In this document: positions 49,041 through 61,195 of the stretch, piece by piece
Position numbering within the stretch: position 1 is the first letter of the stretch
Layout: the number at the start of each line of letters is the position of its first letter
Assembly: GCA_031841125.1 (NCBI GenBank)
Contig: CM063108.1
Span: forward strand, 66,188,344-66,252,343
Length of the DNA: 64,000 nt
Reading direction: 5' to 3'
DNA from: Acanthococcus lagerstroemiae
Taxonomy: Eukaryota; Arthropoda; Insecta; Hemiptera; Eriococcidae
Translations under genes and position numbers: made by a program
The notes under the pieces: model-generated
Told to the model about the DNA's origin: nothing
Databases searched by the model: none
What the model saw: only the letters and a program-made list of their open reading frames with translations

Positions 49041-51599
49041 ATGTAGTATAATTCGTACGTACGATACTGGATGTCGTCTCAATAAACGCTGTTTATACTT
49101 TGACCTTTATGATGACTTAACTAAATCCGTAAATTTCTTTTCAAAATACGAAACTGATTTCCCGAGTCAATCGTCCAGCGTTACAACCACCGGCGACTCT
49201 TCGCTTCTTATTTATAATATGCGAATACTTATATAATTCCCAGTGAAATATAAATAGACGTGTGTTCGACGGTAGCTCGACGGCCGTATTAATATAAATA
49301 TAAGTGTTGCCACACACCTTATGGTTTCTGCTACGGTTTGTCCGAAAAGTCTTAAAATAACCTACACGTAGTATTTTACAAGTTATCCTCTCATAACGGG
49401 TGACGAGAGAGGTCACGACTGATACGATCGACATTAACGTCCATCGCACGTTTCTAATAAACCCCTTCAGCCGCCACCGTCGGGGAGGAGCCCAAAAAAT
49501 CGCTCATTTTCGTTATACACAGTCGTCGGCACCGGAAACTCACAGGCGTGCTTCGTGTTCGGCTAAACGCTTCGCATTGGTTTAAATGTTACGAGCTTTT
49601 GCGAACTGCTCCGTAAGGTCACGCAGTCGAGGTTTTAATCGAACATCGAAGTATGTACACGAAAAACTGAAATAATCGAGCGGGAAACCAAATACATACT
49701 GAACGGTGAATCGTAAAGTTCGTGTCATAAAGTCGTTTCACTATAAATAAAAATGAGAATATCGACGAATACCTTCTCGCCGGCTAATATTAATTTTGTC
49801 ATCGAAAGATACACATTTAGAAAAGTAGGTTACCTGGTAAGTTATATCTGATTTAATCATTGTTATATTTTTGCCACCCTCTCGACCATCCGCCTGACCG
49901 CCCGTCTCCACTAGCGCCCGAAAAAGGTCATCCGGGGAAAGCACGCCGGTTGTCATCGGCCGGGCCACACAGGAATAGATATAAATTGGGGGCGGGGGTG
50001 TGAGTGCCGATGAGAAATTACCGATGAAACGTAGTCAGGCGAGCTTTTCAATTAAACGATGACGGCGAAACGAGCTCGAAATTAATTAATTTGAACTTTC
50101 CGCCGCCGACTTACACACTAAATGGGGTTAGGTTTTTACATAACAAAATTCGACACATAAAACAAAAGTGGAGCATGTCATCTGTACGATAAAATGCATC
50201 GCGTTTTAGAAGAGAACATTGTGGACAGGGTGCAGGGGGAGAGGACAAGAATGATGCTTCCGATGCGATGTCCGTGTCACACACGTAAAATTGTTATTCT
50301 GAAAAATATTTCTCACATGCTGCGACGCTCGAAGAAGACGAAGACAGTTGGAAATATACAAAAAAAGAGGGCACCAGCTTCCTTCGTTCTCGAATATGAC
50401 AATAAGATTGATTATTTGCTCCGCGAACACGAAATTCGTTCGAGGGATTTCGGATTTTAAATCTAGTGAGAATTGTCGACGTTAACCGAATGTCTCGCAA
50501 ATTTATAAATTCGAGGTCGATGGGTGGCCTGCTGTAGACTACACGACAGCCTTGAAAGGCGTTATTATGGCACAAAGAAGTTCATACGACAGAAAAAAGT
50601 TCGAGATATTGCAGGGTGTAAGTGACGTTTTAAAATGAGGCTTTCAAAGTGTTTCGAAATATCATTGTGATTACTTTAACCACATAAAAAAATGAAAAAG
50701 TACGACTTTTCATCACTTACTTTGTAATCTTTTCAAATCTTATGAAGGGAAGGGAGGTGTCGCGTCAGCCCTGATACACTTTTCTAAAACAAATTTATAA
50801 AAATTTAAAAAAAAAACCTGCCGACCCACTAGCAGCCCCCACCCTAGAACCACCAGAGGTAGAAGACCCCAGAGAAGGCAACAACTTTTTTGTATCGTTA
50901 AACCTCTTCCATAAACAAATTCTGAACATAGGCTTCATGTTTTCCAGCTGATGGAGTGAAGGGGGGGGGGTACAAATGAATATTTTTTCAATAGCTGTCA
51001 GTTGTCTTTTGAAATTGCCAACTTTAATTTCATATGGTTCATTTACTCATTCTTTTACCCTCGTAGAACAGTTTCATCCTTATTAAAAGCAATGTCCTGA
51101 AGTCAGTAGGCTCGTAATCCGAATTTCAGCTTCCAACGAATCAAAAACCCATAACTTCAATCGGAGAAATAGGACTTTCACATAATTGCATGATATTTTA
51201 CAAAAAAAAAAACATTACTTTTCCACGACTTCCATGACGTTGGTTCTATTTGATCCCTACTCAGTTTTCATACTAGATTAAAATCACCAGCAACGCTCAA
51301 AATCTAAGGAAAAACATCCATATTGTGCTCGTTCACTTTCCTGGCATTATCTCCACCCTCATCAAAAGTATCTACCTCAATGTTCATAACAACTCAAGAG
51401 TAAACGAACTGACACCTCAAAACCCAGAGAATTATACCTACAGGGTACGAAAATCCCCCTTCCCCATTTCTTGATGGCGAAGTCAGATCGACGTGGGGAC
51501 CCACAAGTATCTCCAAGAGTTAAGATCTAATTCATTTTGGGATGAAATAATTCCCCTCCCCTGAGAATAGGGCGTGAACGGTTCACCAACTTTAGAATT
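49041..51599. other. Non-coding stretch, partly CpG-rich
   Basis: 49400-50130 and 50190-50620 are CpG-richer than the surroundings and might be conserved regulatory or exonic DNA. I find no frame with a recognisable domain and no convincing splice pair. Confidence 0.35.
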
Positions 51600-53530
51600 T
51601 CAAATAGAGAAAAAATAGGGATTCTCTGGGTCGCTGAATCCGAAAATCTCACCACATTTTCCATCCGAGTCCGGTTTGGGTTTCAATTTTGACTTTTTTC
51701 TCTTCTAAGGGGCTCCGTTCACTTTGTTGAAAAAAAAAGAAAAAAAAATCAAACAGAACATTAAAATATGAGTTTTCTGGGTCGCTGATGGGCTTTTGAG
51801 TCTGAATTTCAATGATTAAAATGGGCAAAAGTGATTCAACTTGAAGAATCAAATAACGTACTCGATTTGTTCTTTTAGGTTGCCGGTGGTGTGGTGGGAC
51901 GTATGGCGATGCACGCATGTCAAAGTGGCACCTATGACACCGCACCCCGGCCCCGAAAATTACCCTTTCGAGTATCGCATTAGTGGCCGGAGGGATGCTT
52001 TGGGACCGGGCCCGAGCCCCCGTTTTGCCGTACCGCTTTTGGTACGCGCATCCTGCAAAGGCCACCATGGGGTTCCCTACTGACCGAGGTCCGCGCTCCC
52101 CGAGCACTCTCCTGGAAATTTCAGGTCCCCCACAGCCGGGCGCACTTCCTCTTCACTCACCCCTCACTTCTTCGTCTTGATCCGAGTGACGACGCAGGCA
52201 GATGGTGCCGACAGGGGAGCCCTGCCAGGGGGTCCATAGCGTAGCTGCAGCAGCTCTCCTAGGATGATACAGAGTTGTCCTGTTCGATTGTGTGGGCCGA
52301 GCTTGGTTCGTTGCCGGCCCTCTGCCTCGACCACTCCGTCTGCATCTTTTTCTTCATGATGGCCGAGACAAAGGCCGACACCCGGTTCCAACTGCTTCGA
52401 CTGAAAATTCAATTGCTCTTTCACCCTTTAAACTGGACAAAAGTAACCCAACTTGAAAAATCGAATGATATAAGAAAGGGGTTTTTAGATATTTGATTTC
52501 GAAAATTATTGAAATTTCCTCTGCGAAGCCACTTTGTGATTCCGGATCCAAATCTGACTCCATCAAATGAACTAAATTCATCCGTCTTGAAGAGGGTTTT
52601 ATGCGTCGACGATTTTAACATTTTAATCAGAGTTTTGATCTGACCACATTTTGAGCTTTCAAATCCTAATTATTTGACGTCTTTAAATAGGATAAAATTC
52701 ACCCGATTAGGAAAATATAAGAAAATATCTGGAATACGGGTTTCTTGGGTATCTGAGTTCAATTATGTCAATAATTTGTTTGATTTTTCAAATTTGGGTC
52801 AATGTTACCAATTTAACGAGTCAAATTTCAATTTCTTCGGAGTTTAAATTGGAATGGGATCTGCAATCAGATTGGATTTTTGATATCAGTGAACCAAAAA
52901 CCGCTGTTTTGATAATTTTCTCGAATTGGGTCCATGTCGCCGTAAAATTGGAATTCTTGAAGGTCTAACACAGATAGGATTCAAAATCTTCAAAATCGGC
53001 AACCCGAGGAACTCCTGCTCGTACACTTGGTTCGATTTCCCAAATTGGGCCAATGTGGCCATTGAGAGGGATCTAATTTTTCCCGAGTCGAGCGAATATT
53101 GCCCATTCAAAAGGATCTAATTTAGATTGAGGTACGCAAATCGGGATCAAATCAAACATCTGATTAAATGTTTGAAATCTGTGACCTAAAAAAATTAATA
53201 AATCCTGAACTCCGTTCGATTTTTCAAGTTGGGCAAATTTTGCACAATTTGTAGGACGAGATTTGAATTTAGGAACCAGAACAGATGGGAAATCAGAAAT
53301 CTAATAAGATTTTTGGAATAATAGGTGACCTAAAAAACCTCTACTCTCATACTTTGATCAATATTTTCAACAAAATAAATTTAGCACTCTGAAAGGAGAA
53401 GAAGTCGAATTTGAGGACAAAATTCTCATCGAATTACAAATCTAATTAGATTTTCGATATTAGAGACTCAAGAAACTCTTACTTTGATACTTCTTCCGAC
53501 ATATTTTCATTTGAAAATCCAAAGTTGATG
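51600..53530. repeat. Degenerate tandem array, unit about 130-180 bp, split by a SINE-like element
   Basis: The phrases ATCTGATTxGATTTTTGxxAT, then (T)AGxxACxCxAGAAACxxCTxCTTTGAT, then CAAxTTGGGxCAAxxTTxxC recur in the same order near 52440, 52840, 52980, 53220 and 53420, and in reverse-like partial form at 51610-51830. Identity between units is low (about 60-70%). Non-coding. Confidence 0.55.
51888..52344 (-). mobile_element. SINE-like retroelement (457 bp), copy 2
   Basis: The reverse complement begins TGCAGACGGAGTGGTCGAGG and runs through GTGAGGGGTGAGTGAAGAG, GGTCAGTAGGGAACCCCATG and ATGCGTGCATCGCCATACGT to CCCACCACACC, colinear with 6025-6470 along its full length (about 80% identity). 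Both copies stop at the same two points, which supports a defined full-length element. No clear target duplication here. Confidence 0.8.
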
Positions 53531-55289
53531 GAACTTCCCAGACATTTTTCGGGGTGAGGGACTTCTCACTCCAAAATTAACTAAACCTTAGCACTGAAAG
53601 ATCCTCGTGTGCCTCGTGTCAATCCGCCTCAACATAAAGAAAAATAGTTGATTTTCGTGTGACATCGCGCGCATTACAAATCGCCGTTAAATTTTAGACC
53701 CTCAACCAAGGCCTCTGAGATTCCCAAATTGCTACTTCAGGGTTAAACTAATAGTTAGTACATCCCGGTTCCATTTTTCGTACTTTCCTTTCTAAATTAC
53801 CATAAAAACTAAAATTCTGTATTCGAGAGAAGAGGGACGGAGTGGTAGGCGAAAATTTTTGAGGTTCGAAAAGCATTACATTCTAACTGGTCTGAGGATA
53901 ACTGGCACTAACTGTCTTCCCAATGTTCAGGGAAACCAGAAAATCGCTTAGAATTTCATGTTTGCGCACATAAAGCTTGAGTGTTGCTGTACTTGTACAG
54001 CAATATGACGAGTTATTTTATCCCACCCCTTTTATTTACGCCGTTTCTGGGGTAATTACGAGAAAGTATACACTAAGTTTGTGTAAAATTTCACGCAGAC
54101 TGACGATGTTTCTCCTCTAGGATCAACTGGCTCCCGAGAAAATTTTGCTCCATAGGAAACTGACGCACGAATTTTTTGGAACTACTTATAAAATTCCGTT
54201 TTTTAAATAATTTCTTCATACAATCAGCTCCCTCGCTACACATAACTTACTATAGTCCTACTGTAGTGAGGGTTTTGTGACGACAACGAAGCGCCGCACA
54301 ATGGTCCAAGACTTTGAAAACTCGAACATTACCGGCATAATTGAGAGTAGCCCCTCAGAGACCTTCAGCTTCACACTTTTACAATTTCAGTCTGAATTTC
54401 ATCGGTAAGGCTCGAGTTATGAAGTCTCGGGCTAAAATATAGTTCTTCGATTTGCAGTCAATAACCACGTGACTCGGCTCAGACTTCGGCCACGTCCAGT
54501 GTCGTCCAAATTTACAAGTAACAAAACAGACAGACAAAGTGTTCGGTTAATGCTCGAGGTCAACTTACTTTTGTCCTCATGCCAGAGAATTTATAATTCA
54601 GCAATACCCTTTATCGTCGCATTCTCTTCTATTACATACATTTAGTTTTTCAAATTATCGACGCTAGCATGTCGAACGTCGATGTGAATATGTGAAACAG
54701 TTAAACAAACTCTCGCTTAAATTCTTAATGTATCTCGATACCGGACGCAATGTCCGCTTCACCGATTCGGTTGTTTTTTTCTAGTGTTTTTTCGATTTTA
54801 TTTTCTCAATATTTACAATTTACATGCACTTAGTGTTGGTCTACACGACATCCCATTTTGAATAATTATTATTGTTTCCATGGGGACAGTCAACGACCTC
54901 GAGTAATGTCTCTTCGCTTTATTATCGATATTTTCGAAAATAGTGAACTGAGTGTGTGGAAGAGCACGGATTTTCATAGCATTACGCAAATTGATGAAGA
55001 AATTTCGGGTTTAGGACGAAATCAAAACGAAGTATTTCAAATTTCTTCCTTTTTTTATTTGCAAATTAATATTTAAACAGGAAGCTTCTGATCAAAATGG
55101 AGAAAAACTGAAAACAAACTTTTCTTTCGCAGCATAAGGCCAGAAAATATTGCGACTTTTTGGCTGGTTTTCCTTCTTAGGATACACGTGCTACAGCCTC
55201 CCTCCCCTCATTAACACTTTCACTTGAACATTGAGTTTACGGTTCCCGTAAGCGTTCAAAATTAAACATTTTCGCTCGTCACTATAAAG
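53531..55289. other. Non-coding stretch
   Basis: No gene or clear repeat recognised. Confidence 0.4.
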
Positions 55290-55299
55290 TAGCAAAATT

Positions 55300-55524
55300 G
55301 GGGTCTGGTTGGCTGAGTGGACAGCACGCTGGTTTCGGAATCCGGAGGTCCCGGGGGTTCGCACCCACGTAGCAACTCGCTACATTTCGACCAAGGCCAA
55401 GTTTTCGGAAAGACGAGAAGAGGGCTAAGACAGCTCTCTAACAGCCTCCCCAATGTCTCTAAAGTAATGTTCGAAAGGGCCGATTCCATGGCTCGGGTTG
55501 AGAGTAAAATTAGAAAAGAGAAGA
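55300..55524 (+). mobile_element. tRNA-related SINE, copy B, with target duplication
   Basis: Box A is TGGCTGAGTGG (55310-55320) and box B-like GGTTCGCACCC (55356-55366), with one extra G before box B. The body and tail match copies A and C. The flanks carry an exact direct repeat, TAGCAAAATT, at 55290-55299 and 55525-55534. Confidence 0.92.
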
Positions 55525-55599
55525 TAGCAAAATTATAACATAGTTCGATTTTTAAGAAATTGAATATTGCCTCAGTCTCTCTTGATTATTCGCCTTTTG

Positions 55600-56260
55600 A
55601 CAATTTTGAACGATTATCGACCGATATGGACTCTGGTGAATACCAAAATAAAAAATTTATTGCAATTTTCCGTAAATGAAATACATTTTTTCCATTTGAA
55701 GTCCAAAATTCGAGTGTATGCAGCTTACATTTAGGCCTAAAAAAAAAAAGTGATATTTTCAGAAATAGTGGCACAAGAAACCTTTACTTTGATATTTTAT
55801 TCAATTTCAGAAAATTTTCGAGCTGGCTTCATTTGGTGTTCCAACTTAAATTTGGAATTGAGAAATTTCAATCTGTAATTTTCATATTTACCAGAATTCA
55901 AATCAGTCGAGAATAGATCAAAAATAGTGAAAAGGCAAACTGACGAGGAAGACCATGGCAATATTAAGTTTTTTTGCTATCGAACAAGCAATCATAATCT
56001 TTGTACCTTATGAAATGTGGGATTAGGGGCCTAAACGGAGGTCAAATGGGAAATCGGATGAAATTTTCGGAATTAGCAACTCAAGAAAAAACCGCATTTT
56101 GATTTGCCAAGTCAAGTAAACTTTTCCCATTTTAAAAGTGAAATTCGGACTTTGGGGCCCCAATTAGAGTCGGATGAAAATCTGATGAAATCCTCGAAAT
56201 TAGCAACTCAAAATACTCCTAGTTTCATAAGCTGGATGGTACTATTCTGTTAGTTTGTTC
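55600..56260. repeat. Second block of the degenerate 130-180-bp repeat
   Basis: Contains the same phrases as 51600-53530: GGAAATCGGATGAAATTTTCGGAATTAGCAACTCAAG-like at about 56050 and ATCTGATGAAATCCTCGAAATTAGCAACTCAA-like at about 56180, each in units of about 130 bp. Confidence 0.5.
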
Positions 56261-56607
56261 ATGTCTCTCTATTTCATACTTGAAGGTGGCGACATTATTG
56301 GAAATTTTTCAGAATTCAGAAATTTTGATTAGCCCATGGTGTGGAGCATACCGCATGACCCCATATCCCATTCGAAATTCCAGGATTAATTCTAGGCAAA
56401 ACACTGGAATTTGCAGGTTCAGAACTTTCCTTTCAAACTCTTACATAAAATTCAAGACTGATTCTGACTTGGTTTACCGCGTCATCCCTCTAGCTCTTCT
56501 TGGTGGCGAAAAATTGGTCTTGAAATTTTGTAGCCTCAACCTTGAGCCTTCTTTTTCCGTGACCGGAAGATCGAAATTTTCAAATCTCGACTCCAGACAT
56601 TTGAAGT

Positions 56608-56874
56608 CAGTGGCGTTGCCAGCAATTTTCCAAGGGGGGAAGCAGGAGTAAGATTTTCGAGTGAAAAAAGTCGAAAACTGAGGAATTTTTTAAAAATGGC
56701 CAATATTAGAGGACTATTTTATGACAGTGAAGGTAAAATTACTGCTCAAGCGACATTTTTTTCGAAAAAACGTGTTTTAAAGGCGAAAAATTACTCATTT
56801 TTGCATATTTTACATTCAATTTCAGATGCCTTGGGGCATTCACCCTCTTCGCCCGCCTTCCCGCTACGCCACTG
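56608..56874 (-). mobile_element. hAT-type MITE, CAGTGGCG family, long form (267 bp), exact 8-bp duplication
   Basis: The tips CAGTGGCGTTGCCAG and, reverse-complemented, CAGTGGCGTAGCGGG are inverted. The flanks are identical, TTTGAAGT at 56600-56607 and 56875-56882. The interior is the reverse complement of the 41456 copy. Confidence 0.95.
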
Positions 56875-56882
56875 TTTGAAGT

Positions 56883-57856
56883 AATTTAATTAATAACTAT
56901 TCTTGATCTTAAACTCTGGAAGAAAATTAAAATGTTCATGTTTTTTATCTTATGAGATAACTGTTGAATCATTTATACCACCCTGTATTTTCTAAGGTAG
57001 AAGGGAGAAAAAAAGAAAGAAACATGATTTGGGTGACTTTTTCCACAGAAATCTCTAACTAATTTTTTTTTTCTAACGGAAAAGTGGCATAAAGTCGAGA
57101 TAAAGGTGACTTACTTCTCCAACCTGCTTCCTATTTTTCACTGATAAAATTTTTGATCGCAAATATTTCAAACTGAAATTAATGTGGGGAAATTTTCAAT
57201 ATGCATTATTTCTAAAGTAAAAGGCGACAGAATCGCTTTAAAAAATTCGGAAATTTTAGTTTTAGATCCACCCTATTGCTCAGTTTCCATCGGCCCCAGT
57301 CAAAGTCTAATCTGGAAGAGAGACAAAGCGGAGAAATACGAGAGTATACAGATATAGACATACAAACGGCACAAGAATATGATCTCGTTAATCGTTAAGG
57401 TTGTGTAAGACTTACCAAGACTTACTATGAAGACTGCGGAGGAGGTACAGGTTCGAATCATGTACTAATCAAAAAAAGAAAATTCTACCAAGAACGTTGC
57501 GATTTGATTCATCAGAATCATTTTCTCCTTGACCATCGGCATGCTTCAAATCAGTTTTTCAGTGATCTGGCCCATAACTTTGTAAATAATTTTGAAAATA
57601 GTTAGTTTTTTACTAACTTTTAAAACGGTAAAGAAATCTTGACGAAATTTATCGAAATTTACTGAAAATTAGGGATGATTTAAACTTCGATCCATGATCT
57701 GAATTATTTTCTTAGGATTGATGAGTTCATTCATATGTGATTACAATTATCTTTCTATAAACCAAAAGCAATGCCTCAATACCAATGAAAAAAAAATAAA
57801 TATCTCCAGGCTTCGAAATAAACAGATACAGAGCTTAGTCAGCAACTCAGCTAGAC
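56883..57856. other. Non-coding AT-rich stretch
   Basis: No gene or element recognised. Confidence 0.4.
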
Positions 57857-58234
57857 CAGGGTGTCTACAGAAATTGAAAAGTAAAAATGAAGTACTTTTT
57901 CAGGACCCCCTGCAGAACTGTAGCCCGAATATTTATCATCTTTTCTCTAAGCGTACAAATCTTTTTTTTTTGTTTCCAATTGTTTTATCCCCTTTACCCC
58001 TCCCTCCTTGTTATTCCCCCACGTCCTCCCTCCTTGTGAATATAGATCCTGCGCTACGCTTTTTAATGACCAATCAAATATAGCAATCGCAAAACATTTA
58101 TTTTGGAGTATTTCTAATAAAAATGAAGGACTTTTCAATTTTTTCTTCTTCAAATTTCAGCACTTGTCAGAACTTTTAGGACCTACTTTCAAAATTCAGG
58201 ACTGAAGGACTTTTCAGCACCAGCAGACACCCTG
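57857..58234. mobile_element. CAGGGTGTC-group TIR element (378 bp), exact 5-bp duplication
   Basis: The tips CAGGGTGTCTACAG and, reverse-complemented from the right, CAGGGTGTCTGCTGG form an inverted repeat. The flanks are identical, TAGAC at 57852-57856 and 58235-58239. Subterminal GGACTTTTCAG-like repeats resemble those of the other members. Confidence 0.9.
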
Positions 58235-59707
58235 TAGACACGTACACACAGGCAGTCAGCCTCCTGTTCAATTTGCCGGTGAAAATCGTATAAATATGTG
58301 ACGATTATTCGTACAGTTATGCCTGTCTACACGTCTACGTGTCACTCTTATGAAAATGAAGATGGGGCACAGCTCTCCCCAGTCATACTCTCTGCTCAGT
58401 GAACGCGCCTTAGCCAAAGCTCACGATCTCGATTTCTTGTAGTTCAACCTACAGCATTAGAATTCGAGCTGATAGTGTGTCTATAATTGAATCAAATTGT
58501 CACGAATTTCGCTCCACGCGAATCCCAATAAATAACGGAGGACTAAAATTAATTAAGGTCCCTAATTAGCAGACGTATTGTCTTCGTGTCATTCACGGTG
58601 TGCCACGTTACCGCATGTTACATCAGTTCGTGCCTCGAAGGTGGCCAGACGTATTAATTAGACAGGTACTATCCGACAATACGTGAACGTTGATTATAAA
58701 CTAATTAAAATATGTATGATAGTGTATTTCCACACCACAGCCACACCGCCTCTGCCAGCATTTCGGCATTTGCAACTCCGGAATGATCAACGTTCATCGA
58801 TTTCGTCTTCCTTCGCGTCGGCGCTGCCGAGACTCACCTTTGCGATTTCCGCAATTTACAAAAGCTAATAGCTTGAAAGTTTTTCACCGTTTTCATGACA
58901 CGAGGCAATTTACCCAGCGAAGTACAATTTCCTTGATTTTAATGTGATAGGATGTGTGCCCTGCACTGGATTATAAAATTTTACGCCGCATGAGGGGCAG
59001 AGAAAAAAAAAGCAAAAACGAGCACGAGGTACACGTGTAAATTTTAATTATCGATTACGCACGGCCGTAGGTTCGAAAAAAGAAGGCAAAATTGGCGTAA
59101 CTTAACGCGTTTTATCTTTGTTTGAACACACTGCCACTTGCTCCTCTCCCTCGAAATGTTATATAAAACTTCTTTGTCCGCCTTATTGCTGTTTACACTT
59201 CCATTTGATCGATAGCGACGGGATATGTCTACAAAACGCAATATCGAAGATGAAGAAGGTCGAAGAAGAGCCCTTTTCGAGAATTCAAGCAAATAGTCTT
59301 CGATTGGAGGTAACCAGAGCCCCGGCATTAGCTTTTCGAAGTTCCGCTAAATATTAAAAGCGAGAGGCGTTATGCAGAAGAATAAGCCGAAGTGGCGAGG
59401 GGAGTCTAAGATCCATCACCACTGAAACAATAAAATTCTCGAATATACTAGACGAGTATAAGCTGAACGAGAAGAAAATAATGCCCCAGCTAGAATACTG
59501 CATTTTGATGCGAAGACGTATACAAAATTTTATTGAAAAGAATTAATGTTCAGGCTTTGCTGGAGGAGCTCCACATGCGGGAAGATTTAAATGCTGTTGA
59601 AGACTTTCCAGGCTCGCTTAAGCATCGACAAGACTCTTACAGCCATGTTTACGATTCGTTAACATTCTTCAAGAAATATTCAGAATTCTGTGGCTAAGAC
59701 GCTTCCC
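58235..59707. other. Non-coding stretch; CpG-richer at 58680-58870
   Basis: On the minus strand a GGTGAGTCTC string at about 58830-58840 resembles a splice donor, but no acceptable exon frame leads into it. 59560-59690 is made of weak GACT/TTCxAG short repeats that resume after SINE copy C. Confidence 0.35.
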
Positions 59708-59720
59708 AGCTTGTACAAGA

Positions 59721-59943
59721 ACGGGGTCTAGTTGGCCGAGTGGATAGCGTGCTGGTCTCGGAATCTGGAAGTCCCGGATTCGAGCCCACGAGGCGACTCG
59801 CTACATTTCGACCTAGACCGGTTTTTCGGCAAGATGAGAAGAGGACTAAGATAGCCCTAACAGCCTCCCCGATGTCTCTGAAGTAATGCTCGAAAGGGCG
59901 GATTCCAGGGTTCGGGTTGAGTGTAAAAATTAGAAACGAGGGG
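59721..59943 (+). mobile_element. tRNA-related SINE, copy C, with target duplication
   Basis: Box A is TGGCCGAGTGG (about 59733-59743) and box B-like GGATTCGAGCCC. The body is as in copies A and B. The flanks AGCTTGTACAAGA (59708-59720) and AGCTCGTACAAGA (59944-59956) agree at 12 of 13, as expected for LINE-driven insertion. Confidence 0.92.
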
Positions 59944-60136
59944 AGCTCGTACAAGACTATTCATGGTTTGTTTGAGACATTTCCATCCTTTGGACTTTTT
60001 GAGATATTATTTTTCCAGACTGTTTCAGACTTTGAAAAACTCATCTAGACAAGTTCAGCACTCATTCACTCTTTTCAAGGTTTTTCAAGCTCATTTGCTA
60101 AGTGAAGACGTTGTATTTGGACAGGCCAATACAGTT

Positions 60137-60287
60137 CAGCAGCGCAGCCAGGATTTCTACAAAGGGAGGGAGAAAGCAAAAAGAAAAGTTAATATGCCCG
60201 TTTTCTATCGAGTTGCCCTAAATTTACTGTAGTAAAAAAAAAAAAAATAGCGTAGTTCGGATGTTCATTTCCTTGGATACGCTACTG
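60137..60287. mobile_element. hAT-type MITE (151 bp), exact 8-bp duplication
   Basis: The left tip is CAGCAGCGCAGCCAG and the reverse-complemented right tip CAGTAGCGTATCCAAG. The flanks are identical, ATACAGTT at 60129-60136 and 60288-60295. An A-run sits in the interior. Confidence 0.85.
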
Positions 60288-60295
60288 ATACAGTT

Positions 60296-61195
60296 GGTAC
60301 TTCCGAACGAGCAGCTCACAATAACTGTTTACTTTTTGTCAATTAACAACCATACACTTTTTTTAACGCTATGTCGGAAGTTTCAGCATGTCCAATTGAA
60401 ATGTCGATCATTTTCACTATAGCAACTACGTATTCTTTTCATTTTTTCGCATCGTAATCGACACGAACGCTCTGTAACTTCCACTCTCAAGCAACCACGT
60501 ACGAATGAAAGCGCGAGGGCAACTCCTTTCAGGCGTAATCTTCCAAAAGCTCTTTCAAAAATCTTTTTATCGAGCAATTACAAAAAAATTCTCTTTTTTC
60601 CTCGCTCCTTCTCTGTTGTCCGCGACACGCCCTGTGAAATTTGATCCGTTAAGCCGACCTGATAACTCTTATAACAATGTCGACTATATACGCCCACACT
60701 CATTCAAAACTAATTTACTTTACCACTAAAACTACCAGCTCAAAGTGACAAAGACACCTGTCAATTCGAAACTTGTTCTGTCTGTTGACAACGTTTCACG
60801 CCGATGCTTCCAAGGCGCTCTTCGACAACGAAAGTAATTATTATCAAATTTCCAAGAATTTGACGTATACCATGATGTGCGGATGAGGCAGAGAAGTACG
60901 TTTCTGCGAGCTCATTTTCACGAACACACATTTTACAAATCCAAGAAAATACGTCGTGTAATTTCGAGAGGCCTGATGATCATTTATGAACGAAGTGAAT
61001 GTTACGATTCGACAAAATGAAAAATAATGAAAACGCTGTAAGTCAAATCGTCCCGAAGCCCATGGCCAGGTTGAGCTTTCAGAGCTGGTTAATGAAATGT
61101 GAAAGCAGGCAGAATGTTAGTTCAGTTCTACCCGCACTTTAACATCAAAATTTTATAGGTTCACATACAATTTATCCGGTAATCTTGGCTTTTTC
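60296..61195. other. Non-coding stretch
   Basis: No gene or element recognised. Confidence 0.4.

Noticed and set aside
58826..58842. Minus-strand GGTGAGT donor
   Set aside because: No open frame of useful length or recognisable sequence leads into it.
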